Part shown: positions 7,967-15,733 of the stretch, piece by piece | Layout: each line of letters begins with the position of its first letter | How positions within the stretch are numbered: the stretch's first letter is position 1 | NCBI GenBank assembly: GCA_964387945.1 | Contig: CAYLYX010000010.1 | Coordinates: 1-64,000 of the forward strand | Reading direction: 5' to 3' | Length of the DNA: 64,000 nt | From: Parvicella sp964387945 | Lineage (GTDB): Bacteria; Bacteroidota; Bacteroidia; Flavobacteriales_D; Parvicellaceae | Position numbers and translations under genes: made by a program | Notes under the pieces: model-generated | Databases searched by the model: none | Told to the model about the DNA's origin: nothing | The model's input: only the letters and a program-made list of their open reading frames with translations

Positions 7967-8708
7967 TGGGTAGGACTTGTGCGCTAGTCTTTCCAAACCT
8001 TCGTTCGCGCTGTTGATAATTGTAAATTGCTTCAAAAAAATGTTCTTTTTTAAAATCGGGCCAAAGCGTTTCAGTAAAATAAAGTTCTGAATAGGCAAGT
8101 TGCCACAACAAGAAATTACTGATTCGTCTTTCTCCACTTGTTCGGATCAATAGTTCCGGCTCAGGGAAGTTGGCTGTATTTAAGTAGTTGTCAATTGTTT
8201 CGGTGTTGATGTCGTTACTGGTTATTTTTCCATTCTGTACGTCATCCACAATATTCTTGATCGCACGAGTGATTTCCCACTTAGAGCTATAGCTTAGCGC
8301 CAAAATAAGGTTGACACGTGCGTTATTCTTTGTGTCATCAATACTTTGGTTGAGCGCTTCCTTACATCCTGGAGGAAGGCTGTCAAGATCACCAATTACG
8401 TGCAGCCGCACTTCGTTTTCATTTAGTGAGTCTACTTCAAGCGTGATGGTTCTTACCAGTAAGTCCATCAAGGCATCAACTTCTTCCTTTGGGCGATTCC
8501 AGTTTTCTGTACTGAATGCGTATAAGGTCAAGAACTTTACGCCTACTTCACCCGCAGCGGTAAGCGCTTCTCGAACTGATTCGACACCTTTTGTGTGACC
8601 AAAAACGCGATGCTCACCTTGTTTTTCTGCCCATCTACCGTTACCATCCATAATGATGGCTACGTGCTCTGGAATGTTATTGGTATTTAGCTGGTCTTTA
8701 AATGACAT
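7959..8708 (-). CDS. uppS: Isoprenyl transferase (undecaprenyl diphosphate synthase)
   Basis: Makes the C55 lipid carrier precursor for peptidoglycan and polysaccharide synthesis. 249 residues, typical length. Diagnostic cis-prenyltransferase motifs: HVAIIMDGNGRWA with catalytic Asp21, GHTKGVESVREAL, TLYAFSTENWNRP, and the C-terminal LLIRTSGERRISNFLLWQLAYSE split around Arg-x-Ser-Gly-Glu. ATG start at 8708. Its last codons overlap bamA; this uppS-bamA-skp order is conserved in Bacteroidota and links lipid carrier and outer membrane assembly. Confidence 0.98.
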   Translation of the reverse strand: MSFKDQLNTNNIPEHVAIIMDGNGRWAEKQGEHRVFGHTKGVESVREALTAAGEVGVKFLTLYAFSTENWNRPKEEVDALMDLLVRTITLEVDSLNENEVRLHVIGDLDSLPPGCKEALNQSIDDTKNNARVNLILALSYSSKWEITRAIKNIVDDVQNGKITSNDINTETIDNYLNTANFPEPELLIRTSGERRISNFLLWQLAYSELYFTETLWPDFKKEHFFEAIYNYQQRERRFGKTSAQVLPNE

Positions 8709-8812
8709 AGGTCTTCTTCCTGCAAGGGTGCGAATTTCTGAAAAATAACGGGATTCTTAAAGGATTATTGGCAGATATAATCTAAAAAATGTTAATCTTG
8801 TTAACAATTCTC

Positions 8813-9643
8813 CTATCTTCTAGGACAGGTAGTGTATTCAAGCACTCTGAAGCTTAAGGTAAGACCGGCAAAAACATACCAATCCTTGGTGTTGGGATTA
8901 CCTCTAGAAACGCTTTGTCCATTGACGTTAGCAAAACTACCTTCATTGTTTAAGCTTTGATCAGACAAATCAGCTGATAGCGAACCTGTGGTTTCTGATA
9001 ACAGTGCAGGGTTTACATAATTGCCACTTACATCATCTAGGAAATCGGTAAACGTTTTTCGAATGCCATACTCAAATCCGATAGCCCATCTTGGCGTCAT
9101 ATTAAACCTCATACCTAGTCCAAGTGGAATGGAGAGCTGATTCAGTTTATAGGGTTTTTTATCTGAAAACTCGGTTCCTTGACCTTCCGTACCCAGCGAC
9201 TGCAATTCTATCCATGAATCGTTGTATTGCGTCATCGGGTTCATTTTGAAATAGGTGAGACCTAGAAACATATAAGGTGTAAAAGGGCGTTTATCGCTTC
9301 CGATTTCATAGGGCAGGAAGTTGATCTCGATAAGAGGTCCGATTTCAAGGATTCGTGATCTGAAACTCAAATTACGATTTACTCTCGCAGGATCAGTACT
9401 TTCGGAGTCAAAAGCTTCTACGGTTCCAAAACCAATATGTATGCGATAACTCAAGCGATCACTTCTCCCAATTTGATCGCGATAGAGGAATGTGCCAGAA
9501 AATTTTGTATTGTTAAAATGCTTGTAAGGATTGAGATCTCCGAGGTAATAACTTCCACCAACAACTACACCGATTTCAGGAACGGCTTGAGCTCTACAGC
9601 CAAAAGAAATGCCAAATACTATCAAAAAGAAAATCCAACGCAT
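8813..9643 (-). CDS. DUF6089-type outer membrane beta-barrel protein (copy A)
   Basis: 276 residues from the ATG at 9643; the TTG one codon earlier is less likely. The N-terminus MRWIFFLIVFGISFGCRAQ is a signal peptide; the Cys could make it a lipoprotein, but cleavage at AQ is equally possible. The rest is alternating aromatic/polar strands with YYLGDLNPY, LEIGPLIEINFLPYE, PYMFLGLTYFKMNP and ALGMRFNMTPRWAIGFEYGIRKTFTDFLDDVSG-like turns, matching DUF6089 porin-family proteins. The block YxGxRxxxTDxxDDVSxxY recurs in copy B next door, so they are paralogues. Exact role unknown; the conserved place beside uppS-bamA suggests envelope assembly. Confidence 0.85.
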   Translation of the reverse strand: MRWIFFLIVFGISFGCRAQAVPEIGVVVGGSYYLGDLNPYKHFNNTKFSGTFLYRDQIGRSDRLSYRIHIGFGTVEAFDSESTDPARVNRNLSFRSRILEIGPLIEINFLPYEIGSDKRPFTPYMFLGLTYFKMNPMTQYNDSWIELQSLGTEGQGTEFSDKKPYKLNQLSIPLGLGMRFNMTPRWAIGFEYGIRKTFTDFLDDVSGNYVNPALLSETTGSLSADLSDQSLNNEGSFANVNGQSVSRGNPNTKDWYVFAGLTLSFRVLEYTTCPRR

Positions 9644-9687
9644 CAACGTCCCAACGCAAAAAATGAAAAGATATTGCTAAAAACAGT

Positions 9688-10578
9688 TTAGAACTTAGGA
9701 AGATTCAATCTTCCTCTCAAGAACTTATAGTTTGCCGTAAGAAGGGTAAACACATAAGCGTCTTTGTTCGTAGGGTCTCCTCGCTGCATACCTGGAGCAG
9801 TAGGGTCGTATACGTACGTCCCGTCTGTGTATGTTTCGATAATTCCTAGGCTAGGGTCGGCTAAATCAGCAGTCATGGCATCACTGTTCGAGTGATCAAT
9901 GTAGACATCACTAACGTCATCAACGTAATCTGAAGTAGTATAACGCAGACCAATTTCTAGTCCGATACTAAACTGCTTTGAAATGGCATATTTAACACCA
10001 GCACCCATTGGGAAAACTCCCATGATTTTTTTGTAATCTACACCTTCCGTTTTCAGTGGTTGAAGTGCCACCCAATCACCATTGTATTCAGCTTTTGGAT
10101 TAAACCAAGCTCCTCCGACACCAACAAATAAGTAAGGACTCCAATGGTTTACTTTTTTACCCACAACCCCATTCGTTCTATAAAGGTGTCCGAAATATTC
10201 CTTAAGCGGATAAAACTCCACTCTTCCTGCTAACTCAATAACTGGCGATCTAAAGTGCAGGTTTCTGTTCTGACGGTAAATCTCGGTTGTTAACGCATCA
10301 TCACCGTTCAAACGTCCATAAGAAAGGTCAGCTTTTAAAGCAAACATAGGACTGATATAAAAACGGTATCCCACAGCAACTGTAGGACGAGTTAATTTGA
10401 ATTCTAAATCTTTGAATCCAGTTATTCCACTTGATCCAATATCGTTTGCGCCTCCTAATTCTCCCAAAAAGTGACTTGTTCCTAAGCCGAAAGAAACTTC
10501 ATGTCTATAAAATTTCCAGCTCTGAGAAAATCCTGAAAAAGCTATACAAAGCAGAGGTATGAGTAATAATTTCTTCAT
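9688..10578 (-). CDS. DUF6089-type outer membrane beta-barrel protein (copy B)
   Basis: 296 residues from the ATG at 10578, chosen because it opens a clean signal peptide (MKKLLLIPLLCIAFSGFSQS) and sits 21 bases after the promoter box at 10600-10607. Barrel-like strands include FGLGTSHFLGELGG, AVGYRFYISPMFALKADLSY, SPVIELAGRVEFYPLKEY, WSPYLFVGVGGAWFNP, and the block GLRYTTSDYVDDVSDVYID shared with copy A. Location would be the outer membrane. 44 bases separate its stop from the start of copy A, so the two may be one transcript. Confidence 0.87.
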   Translation of the reverse strand: MKKLLLIPLLCIAFSGFSQSWKFYRHEVSFGLGTSHFLGELGGANDIGSSGITGFKDLEFKLTRPTVAVGYRFYISPMFALKADLSYGRLNGDDALTTEIYRQNRNLHFRSPVIELAGRVEFYPLKEYFGHLYRTNGVVGKKVNHWSPYLFVGVGGAWFNPKAEYNGDWVALQPLKTEGVDYKKIMGVFPMGAGVKYAISKQFSIGLEIGLRYTTSDYVDDVSDVYIDHSNSDAMTADLADPSLGIIETYTDGTYVYDPTAPGMQRGDPTNKDAYVFTLLTANYKFLRGRLNLPKF

Positions 10579-10599
10579 CAACTTCAATATGGTTGTATA

Positions 10600-10607
10600 C
10601 AAATCTA
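10600..10607 (-). promoter_or_regulatory. TAnnTTTG promoter element before DUF6089 copy B
   Basis: Reads TAGATTTG on the minus strand, 21 bases upstream of the ATG at 10578. It separates the barrel/uppS/bamA unit from nadK. Confidence 0.55.
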
Positions 10608-10683
10608 ATATTCTATTTTAAATTAACAACTGATTCAACGATTAATTATTTAAAAAGATACAATTCTTATACGAATGTTCAAA

Positions 10684-11562
10684 TTAATTGCGTTTATCCT
10701 GTCCCCAGAGCAATTTATTACGAATAGTTTTAAAGAAATTCTGATCTTCAAATTGTACTAAATTGATATGAAAATCAGATTTGTACATTTTCAGACGATA
10801 CTTACTTGCGATGGATTTAGATCTACTGTCTACGGTTACGAGGAACTCTTCATCTCTTCCTTCTACCTCAACAGTGATAACAGCTTCGTCTGGAATGATG
10901 ATAGGACGTGCAGTGAGGTTATGTGGAGCGATTGGGTTTACAATAAAACTCTTGCTTGAAGGGTCTAGAATTGGACCTCCACAGCTCAAAGAGTACGCTG
11001 TAGAACCTGTTGGCGTTGAAATGATGAGTCCATCAGCCCAATAACTATTTAAAAACTCCCCATCCACATACGTGTGCAACGTAATCATGGAGGATGAATC
11101 TTTCTTGTGAATGGTGATTTCGTTGAGGGCAAAGTTGTAATTTCCAAAGAGATTATCCTCTGTATCCAAGGATAACAGCGTTCTGTGCTGTAGGTTGTAC
11201 TCACCGGCAGCAAGCAATTCCAAGACGTTTTCTACGTCCTCTTTTGAATTGTTTGCCAAGAAACCCAGTCTTCCTGTATTGATCCCTACGATTGGGATTT
11301 CACTATCGCCAATAGACGAAATGGTATCCAAAATGGTTCCATCGCCTCCAATCGATATTAAAAAGTCAATTGGAAGTTGAATGTCCTTTGGTTTTTCATA
11401 CGTTGGTCGGTTGAAGTCTGGAATAGCTCGTGTACTCAAAAAGCTGGCAAATCGATCATAGGTAATCGACTCAATGCCCATCTGATCCAACTTTCGATAA
11501 AGTGTTCTGATGTATTCATCGGCTTCTTCGCCAAACTTTTTACCGTAAACAACAACTTTCAT
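10684..11562 (-). CDS. nadK: NAD kinase
   Basis: Phosphorylates NAD to NADP in the cytoplasm. 292 residues, usual length. The GGDGT nucleotide-binding motif is at residues 72-76 (SIGGDGTILDT), followed by GINTGRLGFLA, the NE pair in FALNEITIHKKD, and WADGLIISTPTGSTAYSLS, all diagnostic. The start ATG at 11562 lies 8 bases after the stop of the carboxylase gene upstream, so the two are probably co-transcribed. Confidence 0.98.
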   Translation of the reverse strand: MKVVVYGKKFGEEADEYIRTLYRKLDQMGIESITYDRFASFLSTRAIPDFNRPTYEKPKDIQLPIDFLISIGGDGTILDTISSIGDSEIPIVGINTGRLGFLANNSKEDVENVLELLAAGEYNLQHRTLLSLDTEDNLFGNYNFALNEITIHKKDSSSMITLHTYVDGEFLNSYWADGLIISTPTGSTAYSLSCGGPILDPSSKSFIVNPIAPHNLTARPIIIPDEAVITVEVEGRDEEFLVTVDSRSKSIASKYRLKMYKSDFHINLVQFEDQNFFKTIRNKLLWGQDKRN

Positions 11563-11570
11563 AATGATGA

Positions 11571-13205
11571 TCAGGTTTGGATTACTCCAACGTTATAAGG
11601 TTTTTCGGCAGGAGCCTGGTTAGCGGCTTCAATACCCATAGAAATCCATTTTCTAGTGTCAAGCGGATCAATGATGGCATCCACCCATAGTCTGGAAGCT
11701 GCATAATAAGGTGTGGTTTGATGATCGTAACGATCCTTAATTTTATTAAACAGTTCTTCTTCTCGCTCTTTGGTAATCTCTTCTCCTCTGGACTTCATGC
11801 TCGCCACTTCAATTTGCAACAGTACTTTTGCGGCCTGCGCACCTCCCATCACGGCTACCTTAGCCGATGGCCATCCCACAATAAGTCTGGGGTCGTAAGC
11901 CTTTCCGCACATCGCATAGTTACCTGCACCGTAAGAATTACCCAGCACAACTGTGAATTTCGGCACCACCGAGTTAGACATGGCATTCACCAATTTGGCT
12001 CCATCTTTAATGATTCCTCCATGCTCTGATCGTGATCCAACCATAAATCCAGTAACATCTTGTAAGAAAACCAATGGAATATTTTTCTGATTACAATTCA
12101 TGATGAAACGAGCTGCTTTATCAGCGCTATCGCTATAAATCACCCCTCCGAATTGCATTTCTCCTTTTTTACTTTTGATGATCTCTCGATTGTTCGCTAC
12201 AATTCCTACAGACCACCCATCGATTCTGGCATAACCGGTAAGAATGGTTTTTCCGTAACCTTTCTTGTATTCCGTAAACTCAGAGTTATCTACCAGTCGT
12301 TTGATGATCTCAATCGTTTGATAAGGTGTAACTCGATCTTCAGGAAGGATGCCGTAAATCTCTTTCTCATCTTCCTTAGGAGCAGTAGCTTTTTTTCTAT
12401 CGAATCCAGCATTTTCAGTCGCTCCAATTTTGTCCATAATGGCTTTGATTGTCTCCAAACAATCTTTATCGTCTTTGGAGTTGTAATCACATACACCGCT
12501 AATCTCTGTGTGAGTAGTTGCTCCTCCTAATGTTTCATTGTCGATGACTTCTCCGATGGCAGCTTTTACGAGATAGGACCCTGCAAGGAAGATACTTCCT
12601 GTTTTATCAACGATCAGGCTTTCGTCACTCATGATGGGCAAATAAGCACCACCTGCAACGCAAGATCCCATTACTGCAGCAATCTGTGTGATACCCATAG
12701 AACTCATTACTGCATTGTTTCTGAAGATCCGACCGAAATGTTCTTTGTCTGGGAAGATCTCATCTTGCATCGGAAGGAAAACCCCTGCACTATCTACGAG
12801 ATAGATAATCGGTAATTTATTTTCCATAGCGATTTCTTGCGCTCGTAAATTCTTTTTTCCGGTAATCGGAAACCAGGCACCAGCTTTCACTGTGGCATCA
12901 TTAGCAACAACGATACACTGTTTACCAGATACATAACCGATTTTGATGACAACACCACCAGCAGGACAACCTCCATGTTCTTCATACATGCCCTCACCTG
13001 CAAAAGCACCAATTTCGATTGACTTTGAGTTGGTGTCCAGCAAATAATCTATTCGTTCACGTGCTGTAAGTTTTCCTTTAGAATGATGTTTTTCAATTCT
13101 TTTCTTTCCTCCGCCAAGGAAGATTTTTCCTAGTTTTTCATTCAACTCGGCTACTTTGAGTTTGTTGACATCTTCATTCTTATTAAACTTAATATCCTCT
13201 GCCAT
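11571..13205 (-). CDS. Acyl-CoA carboxylase, carboxyltransferase (beta) subunit, MccB-like
   Basis: 544 residues, the size of biotin-dependent acyl-CoA carboxyltransferases. Two crotonase-like halves are visible: the N half with HHSKGKLTARERIDYLLD, VDSAGVFLPMQDEIFPD, and MGSCVAGGAYLPIMSDE; the C half with FLQDVTGFMVGSRSEHGG, VVLGNSYGAGNYAMCGKAY and GGAQAAKVL. The block LGGATTHTEISGVCDY resembles 3-methylcrotonyl-CoA carboxylase beta more than propionyl-CoA carboxylase, which suggests leucine breakdown, but acyl specificity cannot be settled by eye. The matching biotin carboxylase subunit is not in the window. An imperfect promoter box is at 13226-13233. Confidence 0.92.
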   Translation of the reverse strand: MAEDIKFNKNEDVNKLKVAELNEKLGKIFLGGGKKRIEKHHSKGKLTARERIDYLLDTNSKSIEIGAFAGEGMYEEHGGCPAGGVVIKIGYVSGKQCIVVANDATVKAGAWFPITGKKNLRAQEIAMENKLPIIYLVDSAGVFLPMQDEIFPDKEHFGRIFRNNAVMSSMGITQIAAVMGSCVAGGAYLPIMSDESLIVDKTGSIFLAGSYLVKAAIGEVIDNETLGGATTHTEISGVCDYNSKDDKDCLETIKAIMDKIGATENAGFDRKKATAPKEDEKEIYGILPEDRVTPYQTIEIIKRLVDNSEFTEYKKGYGKTILTGYARIDGWSVGIVANNREIIKSKKGEMQFGGVIYSDSADKAARFIMNCNQKNIPLVFLQDVTGFMVGSRSEHGGIIKDGAKLVNAMSNSVVPKFTVVLGNSYGAGNYAMCGKAYDPRLIVGWPSAKVAVMGGAQAAKVLLQIEVASMKSRGEEITKEREEELFNKIKDRYDHQTTPYYAASRLWVDAIIDPLDTRKWISMGIEAANQAPAEKPYNVGVIQT

Positions 13206-13225
13206 CTTATTTTATTTTGCTGTTG

Positions 13226-13233
13226 CGAATATA
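13226..13233 (-). promoter_or_regulatory. Near-consensus -7 promoter element before the acyl-CoA carboxylase gene
   Basis: Reads TATATTCG on the minus strand, one mismatch from TAnnTTTG, with 20 bases to the ATG at 13205, the modal spacing in this window. Confidence 0.45.
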
Positions 13234-13316
13234 GCATAAAGTTGGTGAAATGAGGTCGCTAAGCCGCATTAGATGGCATTAATTTTATCAGAGTACCGTT
13301 CTACCTAATTCCCGAT

Positions 13317-13324
13317 TATATTTG
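13317..13324 (+). promoter_or_regulatory. TAnnTTTG promoter element before bshA
   Basis: Exact TATATTTG, 20 bases before the ATG at 13345. No good TTTG -33 box is present. Confidence 0.6.
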
Positions 13325-13344
13325 TGGGCACAAACTTGAGATTT

Positions 13345-14487
13345 ATGAAAATTGGAATTGTTCTTTATCCAACATTTGGTGGAAGTGGTGTAGTTGCAAC
13401 AGAGTTAGGAAAGGCATTGGCGAAGAAAGGACATGAAATTCATTTCATTACCTATAGCTTGCCGGTAAGGTTAGATCGGTTAAGGGAGAACATCTATTTT
13501 CATGAAGTCTCTGTAAGTGATTACCCGTTGTTTGAGCATACACCTTACGAGCAAGTGTTGACCAGTAAGTTGGTGGACGTGGTAAAGTATGAAAAACTTG
13601 ATCTTTTGCATTGCCACTATGCTATTCCACATGCTTCAGCAGCCTACATGGCACAACAGATTTTGCAAACGCAAGGTATTGTTATTCCGTTCATCACCAC
13701 GTTGCATGGAACGGATATCACCTTGGTAGGAAAAGATCCGTCTTTCGAACCTGTCATTACTTTTTCGATCAATCGATCAACGAAGGTGACAGCGGTTTCG
13801 GAGAGTTTAAAAAAGGATACGTATAATCACTTTGATGTCAGCAGAGAGATCGATGTAATCCCGAACTTTATTTGTTCATTAGATTATCAGCTAGAAAACA
13901 ATGGGAAGTACAAGTGCAGGTACGCACCAAACGGAGAATTATTGATCACGCACGTGTCCAATTTCAGAAAAGTGAAAAGGGTGGGGGATGTAATTTTGGT
14001 CTTTAAAGGTTTATTAGATCAAGGTGTAAATGCTCGACTCATGATGGTTGGTGATGGTCCAGAACGAAACAAATTAGAAAGACAGTGCAGAGAATGGGGG
14101 ATTTGTGATCGAGTAGTTTTTCTGGGAAGTTTGAAATCAACGATAGAAGTACTTACCATTTCTGATTTATTCGTACTTCCCTCAGAGACCGAGAGTTTTG
14201 GGTTAGCAGCATTGGAGGCTTTGGCGAGTGGGGTCCCCGTCATCGCAAGCAACACGGGAGGTATTCCTGAAGTTGTGGAACACGGAGTGAGTGGTTTCCT
14301 TTCGGATGTGGGTGATGTACAAGATATGACGAGCAATGCCCTAAAAATCTTAGCATCTGAGGCAACTTTGAGTGAATTCAAGAAGGCGGCTAAGCAACAA
14401 GCCATGAAATTTGATAAATCTGTTGTACTGCCGCTGTATGAACAGCTCTATGAATCGGCTGTAGCAGACGCTAGAGTGATTGGGTAA
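13345..14487 (+). CDS. bshA: N-acetyl-alpha-D-glucosaminyl L-malate synthase BshA
   Basis: First enzyme of bacillithiol synthesis, a GT-B (GT4 family) glycosyltransferase joining UDP-GlcNAc and L-malate. 380 residues from ATG 13345; a GTG seven codons earlier overlaps the promoter box and is rejected. BshA signatures: MKIGIVLYPTFGGSGVVATE at the start, FITYSLPVRL, HCHYAIPHASAAYMA, and TTLHGTDITLVGKDPSF. The C half has the donor site VSNFRKVKR, GDGPER, and the GT4 E-x7-E motif in PSETESFGLAALEALASGVPV (read in two parts). Bacteroidota with this gene normally use bacillithiol as the main low-molecular thiol. It stands alone, divergent from the carboxylase operon. Confidence 0.96.
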   Translation: MKIGIVLYPTFGGSGVVATELGKALAKKGHEIHFITYSLPVRLDRLRENIYFHEVSVSDYPLFEHTPYEQVLTSKLVDVVKYEKLDLLHCHYAIPHASAAYMAQQILQTQGIVIPFITTLHGTDITLVGKDPSFEPVITFSINRSTKVTAVSESLKKDTYNHFDVSREIDVIPNFICSLDYQLENNGKYKCRYAPNGELLITHVSNFRKVKRVGDVILVFKGLLDQGVNARLMMVGDGPERNKLERQCREWGICDRVVFLGSLKSTIEVLTISDLFVLPSETESFGLAALEALASGVPVIASNTGGIPEVVEHGVSGFLSDVGDVQDMTSNALKILASEATLSEFKKAAKQQAMKFDKSVVLPLYEQLYESAVADARVIG

Positions 14488-14525
14488 CCGTTCCATAAGT
14501 CAATAAAGGACATTCGTCACATAAA

Positions 14526-14558
14526 TTTGATGGTTTGTAAGAAATTCTCTTATTTTTG
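14526..14558 (+). promoter_or_regulatory. Promoter of the sigma-factor gene, with long leader
   Basis: TTTG at 14526-14529, 21-base spacer, and exact TATTTTTG at 14551-14558. The ATG follows 122 bases later, much longer than the 18-26 bases seen at most promoters here. Confidence 0.55.
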
Positions 14559-14680
14559 CCAAGTTGATGGTTGTTAAGGCAACCCTTTTACATTAATTTA
14601 GTTCTTAATACAAACGCTAAAAATTCGCCTATAGAGAAAACATCTACTTAAAAATGTATTAACCCTAATCGTTAAGGATT

Positions 14681-15283
14681 ATGTATTTAGATCAAGTAGA
14701 TGAAAAAATACTCGTTAAAGAGTATTTGAATGGTAATGAGGCTGCGTTTGAAAAACTTCTCCGCAAAAATCAAGGTAAGGTATTTGGCTACATCATGAAA
14801 ATGGTTCGTGATGAAGAATTGGCAAACGATATTTTTCAGGATACGTTCATGAAGGTTATTCGTACCCTCAAGAGTGGAAAGTACAACGAAGAAGGAAAGT
14901 TCCTGCCTTGGGTGATGCGAATTGCACATAACTTAATCATAGATCATTTCAGAAAGGACAAAAAGATGCCAATCGCGGGCAGAGGAAGCGGTAATGACGA
15001 GGATGAATTTGATATTTTTTCAATTCTCAAAATGGAAGATGCCAACGTAGAAGATGAAATGATTTACGAACAGATTTTATCTGACGTTAAAGGGCTAGTG
15101 GAATTTTTGCCAGAAGACCAACAAGAGATTATTCGTATGCGCATCTTTATGGGAATGAGCTTTAAAGACATTGCCGAAAGAACAGATGTTAGTATTAATA
15201 CTGCACTTGGAAGAATGCGCTACGCGCTCATCAACCTTAGAAAATTGGTGAGTGAAAAGAATTTGAATCTCACGCTAGCATAA
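14681..15283 (+). CDS. RNA polymerase sigma-70 family factor, ECF type
   Basis: 200 residues, ECF size. Region 2 spans about residues 18-95 (QGKVFGYIMKMVRDEELAND, FLPWVMRIAHNLIIDHFRKD), then an acidic linker with GSGNDEDEFDIF, and region 4 at about residues 145-190 (LPEDQQEIIRMRIFMGMSFK, DVSINTALGRMRYALINLRK) with the DNA-recognition helix. No anti-sigma gene adjoins it; instead a 57-residue ORF follows after 78 bases and then a terminator. This arrangement, plus a 122-base leader, hints at post-transcriptional or small-protein control, but nothing in the sequence proves it. The regulon is unknown. Confidence 0.93.
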   Translation: MYLDQVDEKILVKEYLNGNEAAFEKLLRKNQGKVFGYIMKMVRDEELANDIFQDTFMKVIRTLKSGKYNEEGKFLPWVMRIAHNLIIDHFRKDKKMPIAGRGSGNDEDEFDIFSILKMEDANVEDEMIYEQILSDVKGLVEFLPEDQQEIIRMRIFMGMSFKDIAERTDVSINTALGRMRYALINLRKLVSEKNLNLTLA

Positions 15284-15361
15284 TTTTTTTGAAGGTGAAG
15301 CAATAAAGTGATCGATCCGCTCGTTTTGAAATCATAATCACTTAAAAAATTGACTTTGCCT

Positions 15362-15535
15362 ATGCAAGAAAATTCTACTTTTTATTCAAAAAATCTTACA
15401 TCAAATACAGCAAAAGAGGCCACCGAGGTCAAGGAGGTAAAACCGTCCATTATTCAATCGCTGTTAAACTACAGTAAGTCGTTAGAGTTCAAAAAATCGA
15501 ACTACGTCAAACAAGTCGAACTAGTATTAAATTAA
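15362..15535 (+). CDS. Small 57-residue protein downstream of the sigma factor
   Basis: Starts at ATG 15362 (a TTG four codons earlier is also open). The protein is soluble and Ser/Lys rich: an N-terminal polar part (MQENSTFYSKNLTSNTAKEA), a VKEVKPSII stretch, then a probable amphipathic helix QSLLNYSKSLEFKKSNYVKQ and the ending VELVLN. I do not recognise a characterised family. I have a memory of similar short ORFs after this sigma gene in other Flavobacteriia. The stop is followed 3 bases later by a strong terminator, which fits a real gene. It might modulate the sigma factor; that is inference. Confidence 0.65.
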   Translation: MQENSTFYSKNLTSNTAKEATEVKEVKPSIIQSLLNYSKSLEFKKSNYVKQVELVLN

Positions 15536-15538
15536 TTG

Positions 15539-15564
15539 AAAAGCCTCTGAGAAGAGGCTTTTTT
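15539..15564 (+). terminator. Intrinsic terminator after the sigma-factor unit
   Basis: Perfect 8-bp stem AAGCCTCT (15541-15548) / AGAGGCTT (15553-15560), tetraloop GAGA, then TTTT. Confidence 0.9.
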
Positions 15565-15587
15565 AATGCTGTTAAATGGTTTGTTCC

Positions 15588-15731
15588 CTAGATATAGTAA
15601 GAAAGTACAAAAACAACACCAAAAACGATCAGGCCCAGGAGCATCACCAAGATAATTTTACTCTGGATGTTGGTGTAATCTGGGTTATATCGAAACCGAT
15701 TAAAAGGTTTGAAGTTACGGTCTTTCTCCAT
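15588..15731 (-). CDS. 47-residue single-span membrane protein in the S9/thioredoxin operon
   Basis: Found by reading the minus strand between the terminator and the thioredoxin-like gene. ATG at 15731 lies 2 bases after that gene's stop, and TAG is at 15590-15588. The protein has a basic, Pro/Asn/Tyr-rich N-terminus (MEKDRNFKPFNRFRYNPDYT, about 22 residues) and then one strongly hydrophobic helix (IILVMLLGLIVFGVVFVLSYY) ending near the C-terminus: a tail-anchored small membrane protein, N-terminus in the cytoplasm by the positive-inside rule. Function unknown. Position and spacing support translational coupling to the upstream gene. Confidence 0.75.
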   Translation of the reverse strand: MEKDRNFKPFNRFRYNPDYTNIQSKIILVMLLGLIVFGVVFVLSYYI

Positions 15732-15733
15732 TG

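Noticed and set aside
5402..8137. Longer bamA start at 8137
   Set aside because: The extra 57 residues lie inside uppS in another frame and show no signal peptide; the ATG at 7966 gives a proper signal peptide and an 8-base overlap with uppS.
13201..13344. Additional gene in the interval between the carboxylase and bshA
   Set aside because: Only 140 bases with two divergent promoter boxes and no open frame of note.
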